Source: Aphanomyces cochlioides
Taxonomy: Eukaryota; Oomycota; Saprolegniomycetes; Saprolegniales; Verrucalvaceae
Reading direction: 5' to 3'
DNA length: 64,000 nucleotides
Assembly: GCA_019828595.1 (NCBI GenBank)
Contig: JAHQRK010000005.1
Span: forward strand, 3,224,001 to 3,288,000
Positions 10,677 to 20,787 of the stretch are shown piece by piece; position 1 is the first letter of the stretch; the number at the start of each line of letters is the position of its first letter. Both the position numbers and the translations under genes were made by a program. Below the pieces are notes generated by a model. The model was not told the origin of the DNA and made no database searches. It saw only the letters and a list, made by a program, of their open reading frames with translations.

Positions 10677-10809
10677 GGTTCTCCAGGAAATTTCAAAATG
10701 AGAGGCGATCACAGTTGCCAAATGGACCAATGACAGCCACAAGAAAATATCGATTTCAACGAATTGGATTCGTTGAAATGCGGTAATAATCATCGTGGAT
10801 GAAACTTCT

Positions 10810-10819
10810 TATCCGGATA
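10810..10819. promoter_or_regulatory. TATCCGGATA palindrome upstream of AsnRS
   Basis: Perfect copy of the recurring 10-bp palindrome, 134 bp before the AsnRS start codon. The rest of the 10820-11239 gap is AT-rich with no supportable gene. Confidence 0.5.
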
Positions 10820-11239
10820 ATAAATATGGAGACTTCGTCATCTTCACACTATTTCACATCAATTTTCTGATATTTTCAAAATTCTGATATTTTTTGAATT
10901 TTTTGTATCCATTTTTGAAAGAGACACTCAGCCAATCAAACGAGAGATTGAATTTTATATTTTCATCAAATGAAAAATGAGACAGTAAAAACGTGTGAAT
11001 TTCTCATGGATGGGTAAGAAGAGGAGGTGGATGTGATAGACGTGATGCGGAATATAGATGCAGAAGACCGACCGCCGGAGAGAGAAATGAGAAAAAAACA
11101 TCACGTTATGGGTTACAATGGGAAGACAAGTGGGCTCTGGCACTGGCGCTTGACATGCTCTTGATGATCTCATTCGATGTTCATCATGTTAAATTATGGT
11201 CAACGTTAGAGATGAGATGTCCAAACGAGCAGACTTAGC

Positions 11240-12106
11240 TCACAACGTCTTGGGGAAGACGATGGTTGCGTGGGACGAGTTGGTCGAGTTGGTCGAGTTG
11301 GTAGCGTTGGGCTTGAGTGTGGTGGGTGTGAATGGCTTGGGTGTCGTTGCAGAAGGAGTGGAACTGGGTCCAGTGCCGGGTGCCGAGGTTGGTGCTGGAC
11401 TTGGGCCAGAGATGGCTGGCCACTTGCAGCCCCAGACACCAGTCTTGACTTTACCGCAGACAGCATCGACAGGGGCGACGCACTTGCCACCATCGGCGTA
11501 GCTGTTCAAGTACTTCCAACAGTCAGCAATGGCGACGTCACCCTTCTTGGGGCACTTGTCACCACCCTTGCTGGCGTCATTGCCACTGCAGATTGGGCCG
11601 GAAATGCAGTACGTCGCATCGCCTTCGACACTGACAGGAGTGCAGGGGTAGACAATGTTGTCCGTCGAAGGTGACCACTTGGTGGTGGCTGGAGTGGCAG
11701 GGCCATTGCCAGAAGGACCGTTGGCAGAGGGCGAAGCACCAGTGGGAGATGGCGTGTAGCTACCTGGGGTTTTGGTGGCTGGGGTGCCTGTTCCTGGAGT
11801 GCGGGTGGTGGTTGGGGCGCCCGTGCCAGGGGTGCCTATGGAGGGGCGGGTGGTGTTTCCCGAGTGGGGAGTAGTCGTAGGGAATACGATGGTTGGGTAA
11901 GGCGTGGTCGTGTTGGTAGAGTTGGTCGTGTTGGTCGAGTTGAGGGTAGGGCGGACGGTGGTTCGCAAGTAAGGGGTGGTGGTTGGGAATACGATGGTTG
12001 GACCGGGCGTCGTCGAGTTGGTCGAGTTGGTCGCATTCGACAAAGCCGACGCGGACGTGGCGAGAATGGCGGCGAAGCAGCCAGTAGTGATGGCAGTCAA
12101 TTGCAT
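11240..12106 (-). CDS. Secreted Thr/Pro-rich protein with C-terminal Cys domain
   Basis: 288 aa, single exon. The start at 12106 gives a clean signal peptide (MQLTAITTGCFAAILATSASA). A low-complexity Thr/Pro/Asn-rich stretch follows (repeats of NATNSTNST, TIVFPTTTP), likely O-glycosylated. A compact Cys-rich module lies at about aa 170-245: VSVEGDATYCISGPICSG, KCPKKGDVAIADCW, CVAPVDAVCG and ending GVWGCKW, with eight or so cysteines. The same module ends the paralogue at 27405-28481. The architecture suggests a cell-wall or secreted oomycete surface protein; no family name recognised. A short Thr/Asn tail follows the Cys module. Shadow frames on the other strand come from the repeats. Confidence 0.8.
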   Translation of the reverse strand: MQLTAITTGCFAAILATSASALSNATNSTNSTTPGPTIVFPTTTPYLRTTVRPTLNSTNTTNSTNTTTPYPTIVFPTTTPHSGNTTRPSIGTPGTGAPTTTRTPGTGTPATKTPGSYTPSPTGASPSANGPSGNGPATPATTKWSPSTDNIVYPCTPVSVEGDATYCISGPICSGNDASKGGDKCPKKGDVAIADCWKYLNSYADGGKCVAPVDAVCGKVKTGVWGCKWPAISGPSPAPTSAPGTGPSSTPSATTPKPFTPTTLKPNATNSTNSTNSSHATIVFPKTL

Positions 12107-13752
12107 GACAATTGTGAAATGACTGGCACCTGCTTTGCACAAACACGTCAAAATTTGAGACCTTCAATTTGTCACAACTTGGCGAAATTTTTCCCAACCA
12201 CCAGAATCGCGTGCCGAAAACAATTGAATCGACTGTTTGAGAGCAGCCATCAACCAGTATTTCTCACAGTGCGTAGAGCATGCCTCCAAGTCTCTCTCTG
12301 CCGTGCTCTAGCCACGGAACCGCAGCGGCCACTGGGGGATTTTCGTCTTCAACTTTCACCTCCCGTCGTTTGCGTGCCACTGTCACCTTGTTCAGTTCAA
12401 TTTTCAGAGCCAATTCTTGTCAACAACGTCCTTGCCAGAACGAGCCCATGGCTCGACCAGTGGTGCCACTACTCCTTGTCGCTCCACGGCGGAGACCATC
12501 AGTCAACCGTAAGGAAGTCGCCGACGCCACCGAGTCGCGTCGCGCCGCTAGCTTGTCAACGCAGAACCCTCTCATCCTTGTTATAGCCATGTGGCGCTAC
12601 GTTAATTGGCGTGCAGCCAACATACACTGTGCGACACTGCACCGAGCATCCAGTGTGGCATCAGCTGCTGCGGTTTGTCCAATCAACTGGTCGGCATGCC
12701 GTCTTTACCATGGAATTCATCGATGGGCTGAGAGAATCCGATATCACCTCGTGGCGGCTGTCACGTGCTGTTGTATGCCATTGCTTAGCGCTGGTAGCGA
12801 TGTCGCCGCAAGCACCAGAATACGGACGTTTGTGCAGCTTTGTGTGGAATGATCGCACCCCTTTGACCGGCCGTCCCATGTGTTGCAATGTAGATTGATT
12901 GTTGTACAAATCCATCTCCAAGAAGGCTCCTGGAACTCCAAACACGCGTTTGCTCTGAAATGAGCGCCACGGCACTTGGAAAATTTCAGTGAGAATGGGC
13001 GTGAGTGACCACTTCGTACGAGCTCGTTGACTGCACGTTGATCGTCTATATGGCTTGCATGGAATTTACAGCAGGAAACCATTCAGTTCGTGTAAAGCAG
13101 CATTGTTTGCCTTGATTCACACTGTCAAGGCAAACAATGCGAGAAAGCGAGGCCACATGTTGGAAATCCAGAGAGCATCAGTTCCCAATCAGGTCTACTT
13201 TGGAGCCCATGCAAATCTTTGGCGGTTGTTCATGGAAGCGCCATGAACAAGCTCACTAAGACGCCAGGGAAACATGAAAAAGTCTGCGCTCAAGTGTTCA
13301 GAGTGGCCAATGTGGTGAATTTTTGTTGTGTTGGCGCTTGGGGTGTCTCGTGTGGTCGGATAACATGCCACGGAGCAAAGCGGCTGCCTTGTCCAGTCTT
13401 GGACGATCAGAAGATCTATACGCACCTTAAACATTTGATCATCTCCCTGGGCCTTAAGAGCAACGATGAAGCTGTCGTTGAAACTGCGTTGCTTCCAAGA
13501 TCTGTCGCCGAACAGCGCAGTTTTATGAGGCGGTGATAGAGAGATATCGTGTTGATACCCTGCGTAGTTCCATGGTGGAAAAAGGTCCCCGAGGAAACTT
13601 AGTACGTGGCGACTGGAGAAACACTTGCGAGGCCAGTCACCGTAGGAGCCGTGAGGGCAGGACCAGTCGTGGGGTGAGGAGGTGTAGCGGGGCTCGTTGC
13701 CACTGGGGGGGGGCTCCGAGTGGGCTGGTCCAAGGAGTAGCTGGTGGATCTT
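12107..13752. other. Unassigned stretch with possible coding remnant on + strand
   Basis: No gene I can name. An open frame at 12611-12898 on the plus strand reads plausibly protein-like (HPVWHQLLRFVQSTGRHA, then FIDGLRESDITSWRLS) and may be an exon or a relic, but no splice chain or family was found. The sequence near 12260-12280 (TTTCTCACAGTGCG) recurs near 14980-14993, upstream of the short paralogue, so the upstream region of this gene family seems to have been duplicated too. A perfect hairpin sits at 13100-13140. Confidence 0.35.
13100..13140. repeat. Perfect 16-bp inverted repeat (hairpin, 9-nt loop)
   Basis: Arms 13100-13115 (GCATTGTTTGCCTTGA) and 13125-13140 are exact reverse complements around TTCACACTG. 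Intergenic, no ORF assigned across it. Similar in size to the foldbacks at 6588 and 28933 but unrelated in sequence. Confidence 0.7.
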
Positions 13753-14171
13753 TCACCACGACAGTAGTGAACAGGGCGAGTGGTTGGGTAAGAACATCGC
13801 TGCTACTCCTGTAGCGGAAGGAGTAGGACGAGTTCCCTCATATGACCCTAAAGCACTGCAAGTCACCAGAGATGTTACAGCACGACCAGACACAATGGAA
13901 GGGGTTGTTGGTGAACGAGTCGTGGGGGGGGGCACAGGCAATGTCGTCACAGGACCAGGCACCACGGAGGAGTCGTCGGAGGTTGACTTTTGGGAGGAAT
14001 CGTCGTTGACGGGATGTTCTAAGGGGGAAGAATGCGCAGGCTCAGGCACCACGGGGAACATCGTAGAAGGACCGACACTGAAGGGGGGGGACTTCTCGTC
14101 CCATCCAAACCAACAGAGACAACCGTGGTGAGGATCGTGACAAAATTGGCAGCAGTGAGAAGAGCCTTCAT
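13753..14171 (-). pseudogene. Frameshifted secreted Thr/Pro-rich paralogue
   Basis: From ATG 14171 the sequence encodes a signal peptide (MKALLTAANFVTILTTVVSV). The Pro/Ser/Thr-rich body continues only in another frame, running to 13753 (VVPGPVTTLP, PPPTTRSPTTPS). The shift falls at a run of seven or more G/C near 14083-14090; a second long G run sits at ~13923. So either the gene is broken by homopolymer slippage or the assembly has errors there. The C-terminal Cys module of the full paralogues is absent. Member of the same secreted family as 11240-12106. Confidence 0.6.
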
Positions 14172-14593
14172 GCCAATTGAAAAACGCCCTGTTGACCACG
14201 TGGTAGATTTCTCATTGCGCCCACTAGGATCGTCATCATGGAGTCGTTAGAATGAAGAAGCGAGTTCGAACTGATGATTATACCGACATATTTGGGATGC
14301 ATCGGGGAAAAGATGAGGCAATTTGGTAGCACGATCATTTGACAAGCGCGCTTGTTGAAGATGTGGTTGCAAGTGCCATCGAGATGACTTTAGTTTGACT
14401 CGACGAATCGTCCCATGACGCTCATGCCAGGCTCAAATTGTTTGGACGCGGCGAACAGGAATTCTTCTGTCCACTACTTGACTATGGACACTGTCCAAGG
14501 CAACAAGGAGAGACTACGGATTTAACATTCATAGCGGTGGGCAGTCGAAATACCAAAGGATTTGACTCGGTTCGTGTTAGTATGCATTTGACG

Positions 14594-14836
14594 TCAAAAT
14601 TGAGTGGACGAAGGAGACGTGGTCACGGGAACAGTTCCAGCAGGCGAGATCGTAGCAGGGCCAGTGACCGAGGGGAAAGTAGTCGCAGGGCCAGTGGCCG
14701 AGGGGGAAGTAGTCGCAGGACCAGTTCCAGCAGGCGAGGTTGTAGCCGGGAGAGTTCCCGCTCCAGGCACGCCAGCAGACGCAGTGGTGACCAGCATGGC
14801 TGACAAACAGGCAGTAGTGATAACAGTCAACTTCAT
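14594..14836 (-). CDS. Short secreted Thr/Pro/Gly-rich protein (truncated paralogue)
   Basis: 80 aa with a signal peptide (MKLTVITTACLSAMLVTTASA) very like the other family members. About four imperfect ten-residue repeats of the type ATTSPAGTGP follow, and then a stop. The repeats reflect a roughly 30-bp minisatellite between 14630 and 14760. No Cys module is present, so this may be a truncated copy or a short wall peptide. The segment upstream resembles that of the 11.2-kb paralogue. Confidence 0.55.
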   Translation of the reverse strand: MKLTVITTACLSAMLVTTASAGVPGAGTLPATTSPAGTGPATTSPSATGPATTFPSVTGPATISPAGTVPVTTSPSSTQF

Positions 14837-15528
14837 GGCAAATGAAAAATGGCAATGGACAAGGTCAACTTCCAAGGCACTCCAAATTTTGATTGCCTCC
14901 ATCACCACTGCGGTCTGAAAATTTCGTCAAGAACAAACTCTCAGACGCAAGCATGCTCGGTCAGCTGTCGTCTTCCATTTCTCACAGTGCGGAGACGGGA
15001 CTTACTTTGTCTTCCCCACGTCTGGCCTTCATTCCCCAACCAAGGATGGTCGATATCCTCAACTTGCGCTATTCGACCGAGTGGGAGACAACTGCAGTGA
15101 GCGCATGATGGATATGTCTCCACTTGGCCACGTGTGCAATTTCGTTGCAATTGCTGATCATAGAGAGATTGATTCTTGTGTCGAATGGCCGCATCCATAG
15201 GACCAACGCATCCACTAAACTTGATTATTGTACACGTCTTCCCCCGAGACTCGTGGTCAAGATTGAGTTCTTTCCAAGACGCCCCCCACAACGTGACTAA
15301 ATTTTCGGTAATGGTGGCATAACGATCCGCTGCCCTGTCCACTCGACGAGGGCAGACTCGCGGGCAAGAGATTGACCTACGCTGTCTGTCCTATGCCGCG
15401 TGCATCAACGACTCGGTTTGGTTTGAATGGTGCAGCACGAGCTAGGAAAAACCTTGATCGAGATGTAGTTTTGCCAATGCAATCCCCGATTCGAATGGAA
15501 GGAACTTCCAAGCAACAAATCGCCGTCA
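14837..15528. other. Intergenic stretch up to the retrotransposon insertion site
   Basis: No supportable gene. Several small overlapping ORFs on both strands lack recognisable domains. The stretch ends at the target-site copy CGTCA (15524-15528) of the Ty3/gypsy insertion. Confidence 0.4.
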
Positions 15529-15733
15529 TGTTGACAAATGCTTGTCTGTACGGTATTCGTTGCCATACTCAAACTATGGCATTCGAACATCCGTGTTCAG
15601 ACGTGTTCCTATTTGAAAAGTACAGTGTAGGATACGTAACTCGGTAATGCAGTTCAGTCGTGAATTTGCATCCTGCGCAAGAGTTTGTGTTAGGGATCAC
15701 GTCTCAACAAGCAGTCGAGAGCGCGACTGACAT
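15529..15733 (+). repeat. 5' LTR of the Ty3/gypsy element
   Basis: Starts TGTTGACAAATGC and ends GACTGACATCA. It contains the uninterrupted target AAAAGTACAGT|GTAGGATACG that in the 3' LTR is split by the Crypton array. The two LTRs differ by small indels (a 10-bp segment present only in the 3' copy near 20766-20775, and a few bases present only here near 15600) as well as substitutions, so the insertion is not recent. No clear tRNA primer-binding site follows. Confidence 0.9.
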
Positions 15734-15882
15734 CAAAGAATTCTTTAGTACGTTTTGTCGTGTTAACTATGTCGAATATGTTTAGTCCATTGGCGAGTGG
15801 TCGTGGACGTGGCCGGGGACGTGGCACAAGTGTGTGGACAGAACCCGTGAGAATTGAAGACGAATAAGGCGCAGTAACAACC

Positions 15883-17256
15883 ATGGAAAATATCATTGTC
15901 CAAAGGCAAACGGTTGGTGCCAGAGCGGCCAGTGTGGCCGAGGAAGAAACTAAAGCTGCAGTGGAAGCCATTGCAGCAACGCAACAAGCTCACCAACAAT
16001 TAACTTATGAACAGTTGAAGGCGTTCTGGGACGAGCACCAAGCGTTACGACGAGATACGGGAATTGGGTTTGAATTCCAGCAGCAGCGCCTGGAAGAGCT
16101 CCGAAAGCAAGTGGAAGATCAGCGCCGTTTGATCGACCTACAGCAAGAAATGTTGCAACAAGCCGCTGTGGCTGTAAACCAGCAAAGTGCGGAAATTGGC
16201 GAACTTAAAGAGACAGTAATGTCGCCACGCGGGCGATCAAGGTGGGGTCTGTTTGCCGACCAAGAATCTCAAGATGATCAAATGGATGATGGGAATGACG
16301 AGACACATCATCCCAGTTCAATGAATGGTGCTATTGTAGCAGGTGGCAACCTTCCCACGCCACCTGTTTACAAGGGATGCACAAAACGAGAAAAAAGAGA
16401 ATTTATGGATAGATATTTAAGCTATCAGAGGCGATTGCAAGCGCTGGCCGAAGGCACAGGGCGGAGCATCGCGCTCATCCCTATTGGAGCGTGTGTTGAG
16501 CATAAAACATTGGTCCGGATATGCATGTTTGAAGTGAAGAAACGGGCCGATGAAATGACGGGGCAAGACTGGAAAAACTATTTTTTGGCTGCCAAGGTGC
16601 CTAATGAGGCAGACTATGTGGCGATCGAAATGGCCATGAAGTCGTTATCAATGGATCTCAGCATTAAGGATGGCGAATCGCGTGTTCTTAAGCTCTTGAC
16701 GGAATTTCAAAACAAACTTGATGGTCAAGACATGGACACATTCATGTATGACGAACCGAAACTGTGTATCAAACTTCTATGCCGCGCAATTCGACCTCCA
16801 ACTCTCAAATTATCTGTGGAAAAGGATTTACAGAAAGAGCGCTGTAAAAAACTGCGCAGCGATATCACTCAGTTTGTGGACTGGCTGACTCAAAGAGTGT
16901 CGGCATTTTTTACTTTTGAGTCATCACTGCCAAAATCATTCCACGATCAGGGTGACGGCAATTTTAAGAATAGGTTAAAAAAAGCGCATGTGGCGGCAGT
17001 TAATTTGGAGTTCGTAAAGGGCCAATGCTTTAAATGCGGTTCGAAGGACCATGGTATATTTCAATGTCCTCAAGCAAAACCAGGAGAAGCGAAGAAATTG
17101 TGGATGGAGTATAAAAATAGCCGGAAGGCGCCTTACGTCCGGGCGCAAGTGCCGGGCGGCGAACAGGCGGCCCAAGATGAAGCGAAAAGTGCAAAAGGCA
17201 GTACCCTGGGTGGTGAAATCCAACAAAGCGGTGGTGGCAGCTGTGGCTGGAAATGA
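15883..17256 (+). CDS. gag: Gag polyprotein with zinc knuckle
   Basis: 457 aa and the only long intact frame of the element. The N-terminal ~100 aa are Gln/Glu-rich coiled coil, then an acidic linker and a retrotransposon-gag-like helical domain (aa ~155-340). A single CCHC zinc knuckle is at aa ~382 (CFKCGSKDHGIFQC, C-x2-C-x4-H-x4-C). The C-terminal end overlaps the protease frame (17051 on), which sits in a different frame, so Gag-Pol expression would need frameshifting. Translated from the first ATG after the LTR in good context. Confidence 0.85.
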   Translation: MENIIVQRQTVGARAASVAEEETKAAVEAIAATQQAHQQLTYEQLKAFWDEHQALRRDTGIGFEFQQQRLEELRKQVEDQRRLIDLQQEMLQQAAVAVNQQSAEIGELKETVMSPRGRSRWGLFADQESQDDQMDDGNDETHHPSSMNGAIVAGGNLPTPPVYKGCTKREKREFMDRYLSYQRRLQALAEGTGRSIALIPIGACVEHKTLVRICMFEVKKRADEMTGQDWKNYFLAAKVPNEADYVAIEMAMKSLSMDLSIKDGESRVLKLLTEFQNKLDGQDMDTFMYDEPKLCIKLLCRAIRPPTLKLSVEKDLQKERCKKLRSDITQFVDWLTQRVSAFFTFESSLPKSFHDQGDGNFKNRLKKAHVAAVNLEFVKGQCFKCGSKDHGIFQCPQAKPGEAKKLWMEYKNSRKAPYVRAQVPGGEQAAQDEAKSAKGSTLGGEIQQSGGGSCGWK

Positions 17257-20200
17257 TGAGTCATGGATTGCGGCAAGTGTTGACGGTGTGTCAGCCAAGA
17301 TAACATTGGACACTGGTGCAGATTTTACGGTGGTGTCGTCCCATTTTGCTCAGCAATTACAAAACAGCTCAGCAAATTTCAAGTTTATTAAACTGGAGAG
17401 GCCTGTTCAGCTATTGTCTTTTGCAAACGAAAGCATGGTGGTTGAGGACGAATTACAGTTTGATCTCTCTATTCCTACAGATTGTGGTGTGTTGGTGCTT
17501 CGAAATGTTACGGCATGGGTATCCCAGCAACCTCTGCCGCGTGGTCTTGGCGATATATTACTTTCCAGGGATATCATGAAAACCTTGGGGTTTGATCAGC
17601 ACGAATTGTTGGCGCAAGCTCGACGGCACAATCCCGAATATGAGGTTGGTGGAGTCCTGGTACAGGGTAGCGACGAAGAGAACAATCTGGAATCTCTCGA
17701 AAATGTCCAATTTCTCCCGTCTTTAGATATGGTGCCCTCGGACGAAAATTCGGAAGTGTTAAAAATTTTACGTCGAAAAATGGATGACGCTTTAGAAGCG
17801 GGAGCTTCAGAAGCCTGTGTGAATCGAACATGGGACGTGCTGCAGCGTTTTGCGGATGTAGAATTGGTAAAAGCTGGTCTTTGTTTCAGAAACAACAGCA
17901 GTCGTTGGACCTCTCCGCCATTAATCGTGAAAAAACTGAAGCCGGTCAATTTAGAATGACCGTGGACGTGCGAGCGGTCAATGCTCAAACAGAGACAATT
18001 CAGTGGTCAATGCCAATGTTGGACGTCGTGCTAGATTACCTTAAAGGTGCTGGTGTTTTTTACCATGGATTTCTTTAAAGGTTATTGGCAATTACCCCTA
18101 CATCATGACAGCCAAGAGCTGTTTTCTATCCTTACTGACCAAAGCGTTTATACACCAACTCGAGTGCTAATGGGTGGGTCAGATAGTGTTGCTTATTGCC
18201 AGGCTGCTGTGCAAGAAATTTTGCCGACGACCTTTATCGTGGAATTATGGCTTGGTTAGATGATATTTTGGGTTATACCTCTGACGAGGAAGTCCTTGCT
18301 CATTTATTGGAACGGACTCTACAAACCTGCCAGACGCGACGGCTCAAGTTGAATCCAGCAAAGTGTAATTTTTTCCAAACAGAAATCCACTGGTGTGGGC
18401 GAATGATCTCTAAAAATGGTGTTCGACACGATCCCCAACGCATTGCAGCGTTGATAGATTTACCCGAACCAATTACAGCCCAGGAGCTTCAACAATTTGT
18501 CTGCGCCGTGAATTGGATGAGGACGTCAATTTTGGGCTATAATCTTATTGTTTTCCCCTTACAGCAGTGTATGGAACGCGCGTATAAAATTGCGGGGGGA
18601 AGAACTAAGGCTAAAGTATCGCGCGTAAGTTTACACACTGCTGGTTGGGGTGAGGATGAACGATCTAGCTGGAACAATTGTAAACTCGCGTTGCAAAAAG
18701 CAGTTCAATTGGCCCATCAGGATCATCATAAAATCATTTGTGTGTTCACCGATGCGAGTGAAAAACACTGGGGGCAGCAATTACACAGATCCCCCAAGAT
18801 CACAAAAATCGTCCGGTCGAGTCTCAGGATCATGAGCCGTTAATGGTTTTGAGTGGTACATTTAGTGGAGCCGCGAGTGGCTGGGCAATTGTAGAAAAGA
18901 AGCTTATGCACTGGTCGAAACAGTAAAACGCGCCGATTATATGTTGCACTGCCCTGGTGGTTTTCGTTTGTACACGGACCATCGGAATTTACGATTTATA
19001 TTCAGCCCACATAATGTCCTTTCAGGTGTCCCTAAGTATACTGCAGACAAGCTGCAACGGTGGAGCTTGCTTCTGATGGGGTACAAGTACCAAATTTATC
19101 ATATATCCGGGGACGACAACGTCTGGGCGGATCTGTAATCCCGTTGGGGCTCAGGAATTGAAAATGTGTGTGCCATCAAGCTGAAAAAATTGTTTACGTC
19201 GCCTCAGTTGGACAGTGATTTCCAATTGCCGGCTTTAGAAGAAATCAAAAAATGCCAGGCACGATTTGGATTGTCCTATGACAGGAACAACGATGGAGTT
19301 ATGGTCAACAACGAAGGAAAAATAGTAATTCCCAACGAAGCTAGTGATTTACAATGCCGAATTTGTATAATTGCTCATGCTGGAATGGCTGGCCACCAAG
19401 GGTTAAAAAATACAGTCGATGCAGTCATGGACCATTTTTGGTGGATCGACGTCAAGGAGGATGTGGAGAAATTTGTAAAAAATTGCTTGCATTGTGTAAG
19501 TACGAGGGGTGGCAAAATAATTCCACGACCTCTAGGTGAACAGCTTCACGCCACTAAACCGAATGAAGTGCTACATTGGGATTTCCTGTATATGGAACTG
19601 GGTCAAAATGGCACTAAATATCTATCTGCTGGTGATGAAAGATGATGCGTCGAAATATGTATGGTTGTTTCCTTGCGTGGCAGCTGACGCTATGACAGTC
19701 TATGATTGTTTAATGCAATGGTTTGCAGCGTTTGGTATATGTTATGTATGGATATCAGACCAAGGCAGTCATTTTGAAAATCAGGTTATTGCATCGCTGC
19801 AGCATGCATTGGGAGCTCACCATCATTTTACGACTGCGAGGTGCCCCTGGTCAAATGGAACTGTTGAAGTCGTAAATCATTCACTTTTACGCGTTTTTCG
19901 TGCTCTTTTATCTTAATGGCGAATGTAAATGAATGACTGGGTTCGTCTTGTTCCATTAGTACAATTGATCCTCAATAATACCAAAGTCGAATCGCTGGGA
20001 AACACAGCTCCAATCACTTGTATGACGGGAATTGCGCCAGTGTCTACACTGGCTCCGTTAGTGTCGAGTTTTGAGGCAGATGTTACGACGATCGAAGAGA
20101 TTGAAAATATCAAGGGTGTGGAATTATCAATTCTATTGGATTCAGTCGATAAAATGCACAAAAAGGTGGGTTCAAAAGCCGACAAGGCCCGTAATCGGTC

Positions 20201-20690
20201 GAAAAAGAGTGGGGCGTTTGCAAACTTTGAAATTGGTGATTTTGTTTTACTTGCTACGATTGAGGATGCTTCGAGGGGAAAATTGCAAGTGGTATGGAAA
20301 GGGCCAGCCCGAATTTCCCGAATTATTAGCCACTGGGTCTATGAGGTTGAAAACTTGGTTAAGAAGCAAATTAGAGAAGTGCATGCAAGCCGACTTAAAT
20401 TTTATCATGACAGTGGTTTGGAGATGTCTGAAAATCTAATGCATCAAGTCGCTCATAGCCAAGAAGGATACGAGGTTGAAGTGTTTGGGCTGGTACGATA
20501 CAATTACGAGATGCAACGGTACGAAATGGAAAGTGGTTTAGACCCCAAAGAAAATTCGTGGGAGCCTGTCGAGAATTTAATGACCGACATTCCTGTGGCT
20601 TTCAAAAAATACCTCAAATCGCGGCTTTGGGACCCAAATGTCCGAGATATGGTCAAGGCGATGAATTGGCTGCAGATTCTGGAGGGGTAG
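17051..20690 (+). pseudogene. pol: Decayed Pol: protease, RT, RNase H, integrase, chromodomain
   Basis: Protease active site LDTGADFTVVS near 17307-17340. RT fragments follow in shifting frames: RMTVDVRAVN (~17955), MDFFKGYWQLPL (~18065), and AWLDDILGY (~18250), the family's version of YxDD. An RNase H remnant lies around 18740-18780 and connection-domain text around 18960-19140. The integrase has an HHCC zinc finger (HAGMAGH...CLHC, ~19375-19500) and the DDE triad in LHWDF, SDQGSHF and NGTVE, again over two frames. The last frame (to 20690) ends in a chromodomain (EVEVFGLVRY...ENSWEPVENL). At least five frame breaks or stops, so inactive. A G-rich tract (GGAGGGG) just before the 3' LTR is a plausible polypurine tract. 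Confidence 0.88.
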
Positions 20691-20787
20691 TGTTGATAAT
20701 GCTTGTCTGTACGGTATTCGTTGCCATACTCAAACTATGGAATTCGAACATCCGTGTTCCTATTTGTTCTTCAAGGAAAAGTACAGT
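20691..20787 (+). repeat. 3' LTR, left fragment
   Basis: Matches the first half of the 5' LTR and stops at TACAGT, exactly where the Crypton array begins. Its continuation is 26242-26350. Confidence 0.9.

Noticed and set aside
12280..12852. 190-codon plus-strand ORF as a gene
   Set aside because: Arg/Ser/Ala-rich composition typical of a chance frame; the more protein-like text in this stretch lies in another frame (12611-12898).
15734..15882. tRNA primer-binding site after the 5' LTR
   Set aside because: No TGG-initiated stretch complementary to a tRNA 3' end immediately follows the LTR; element may use another priming mode or be mutated.
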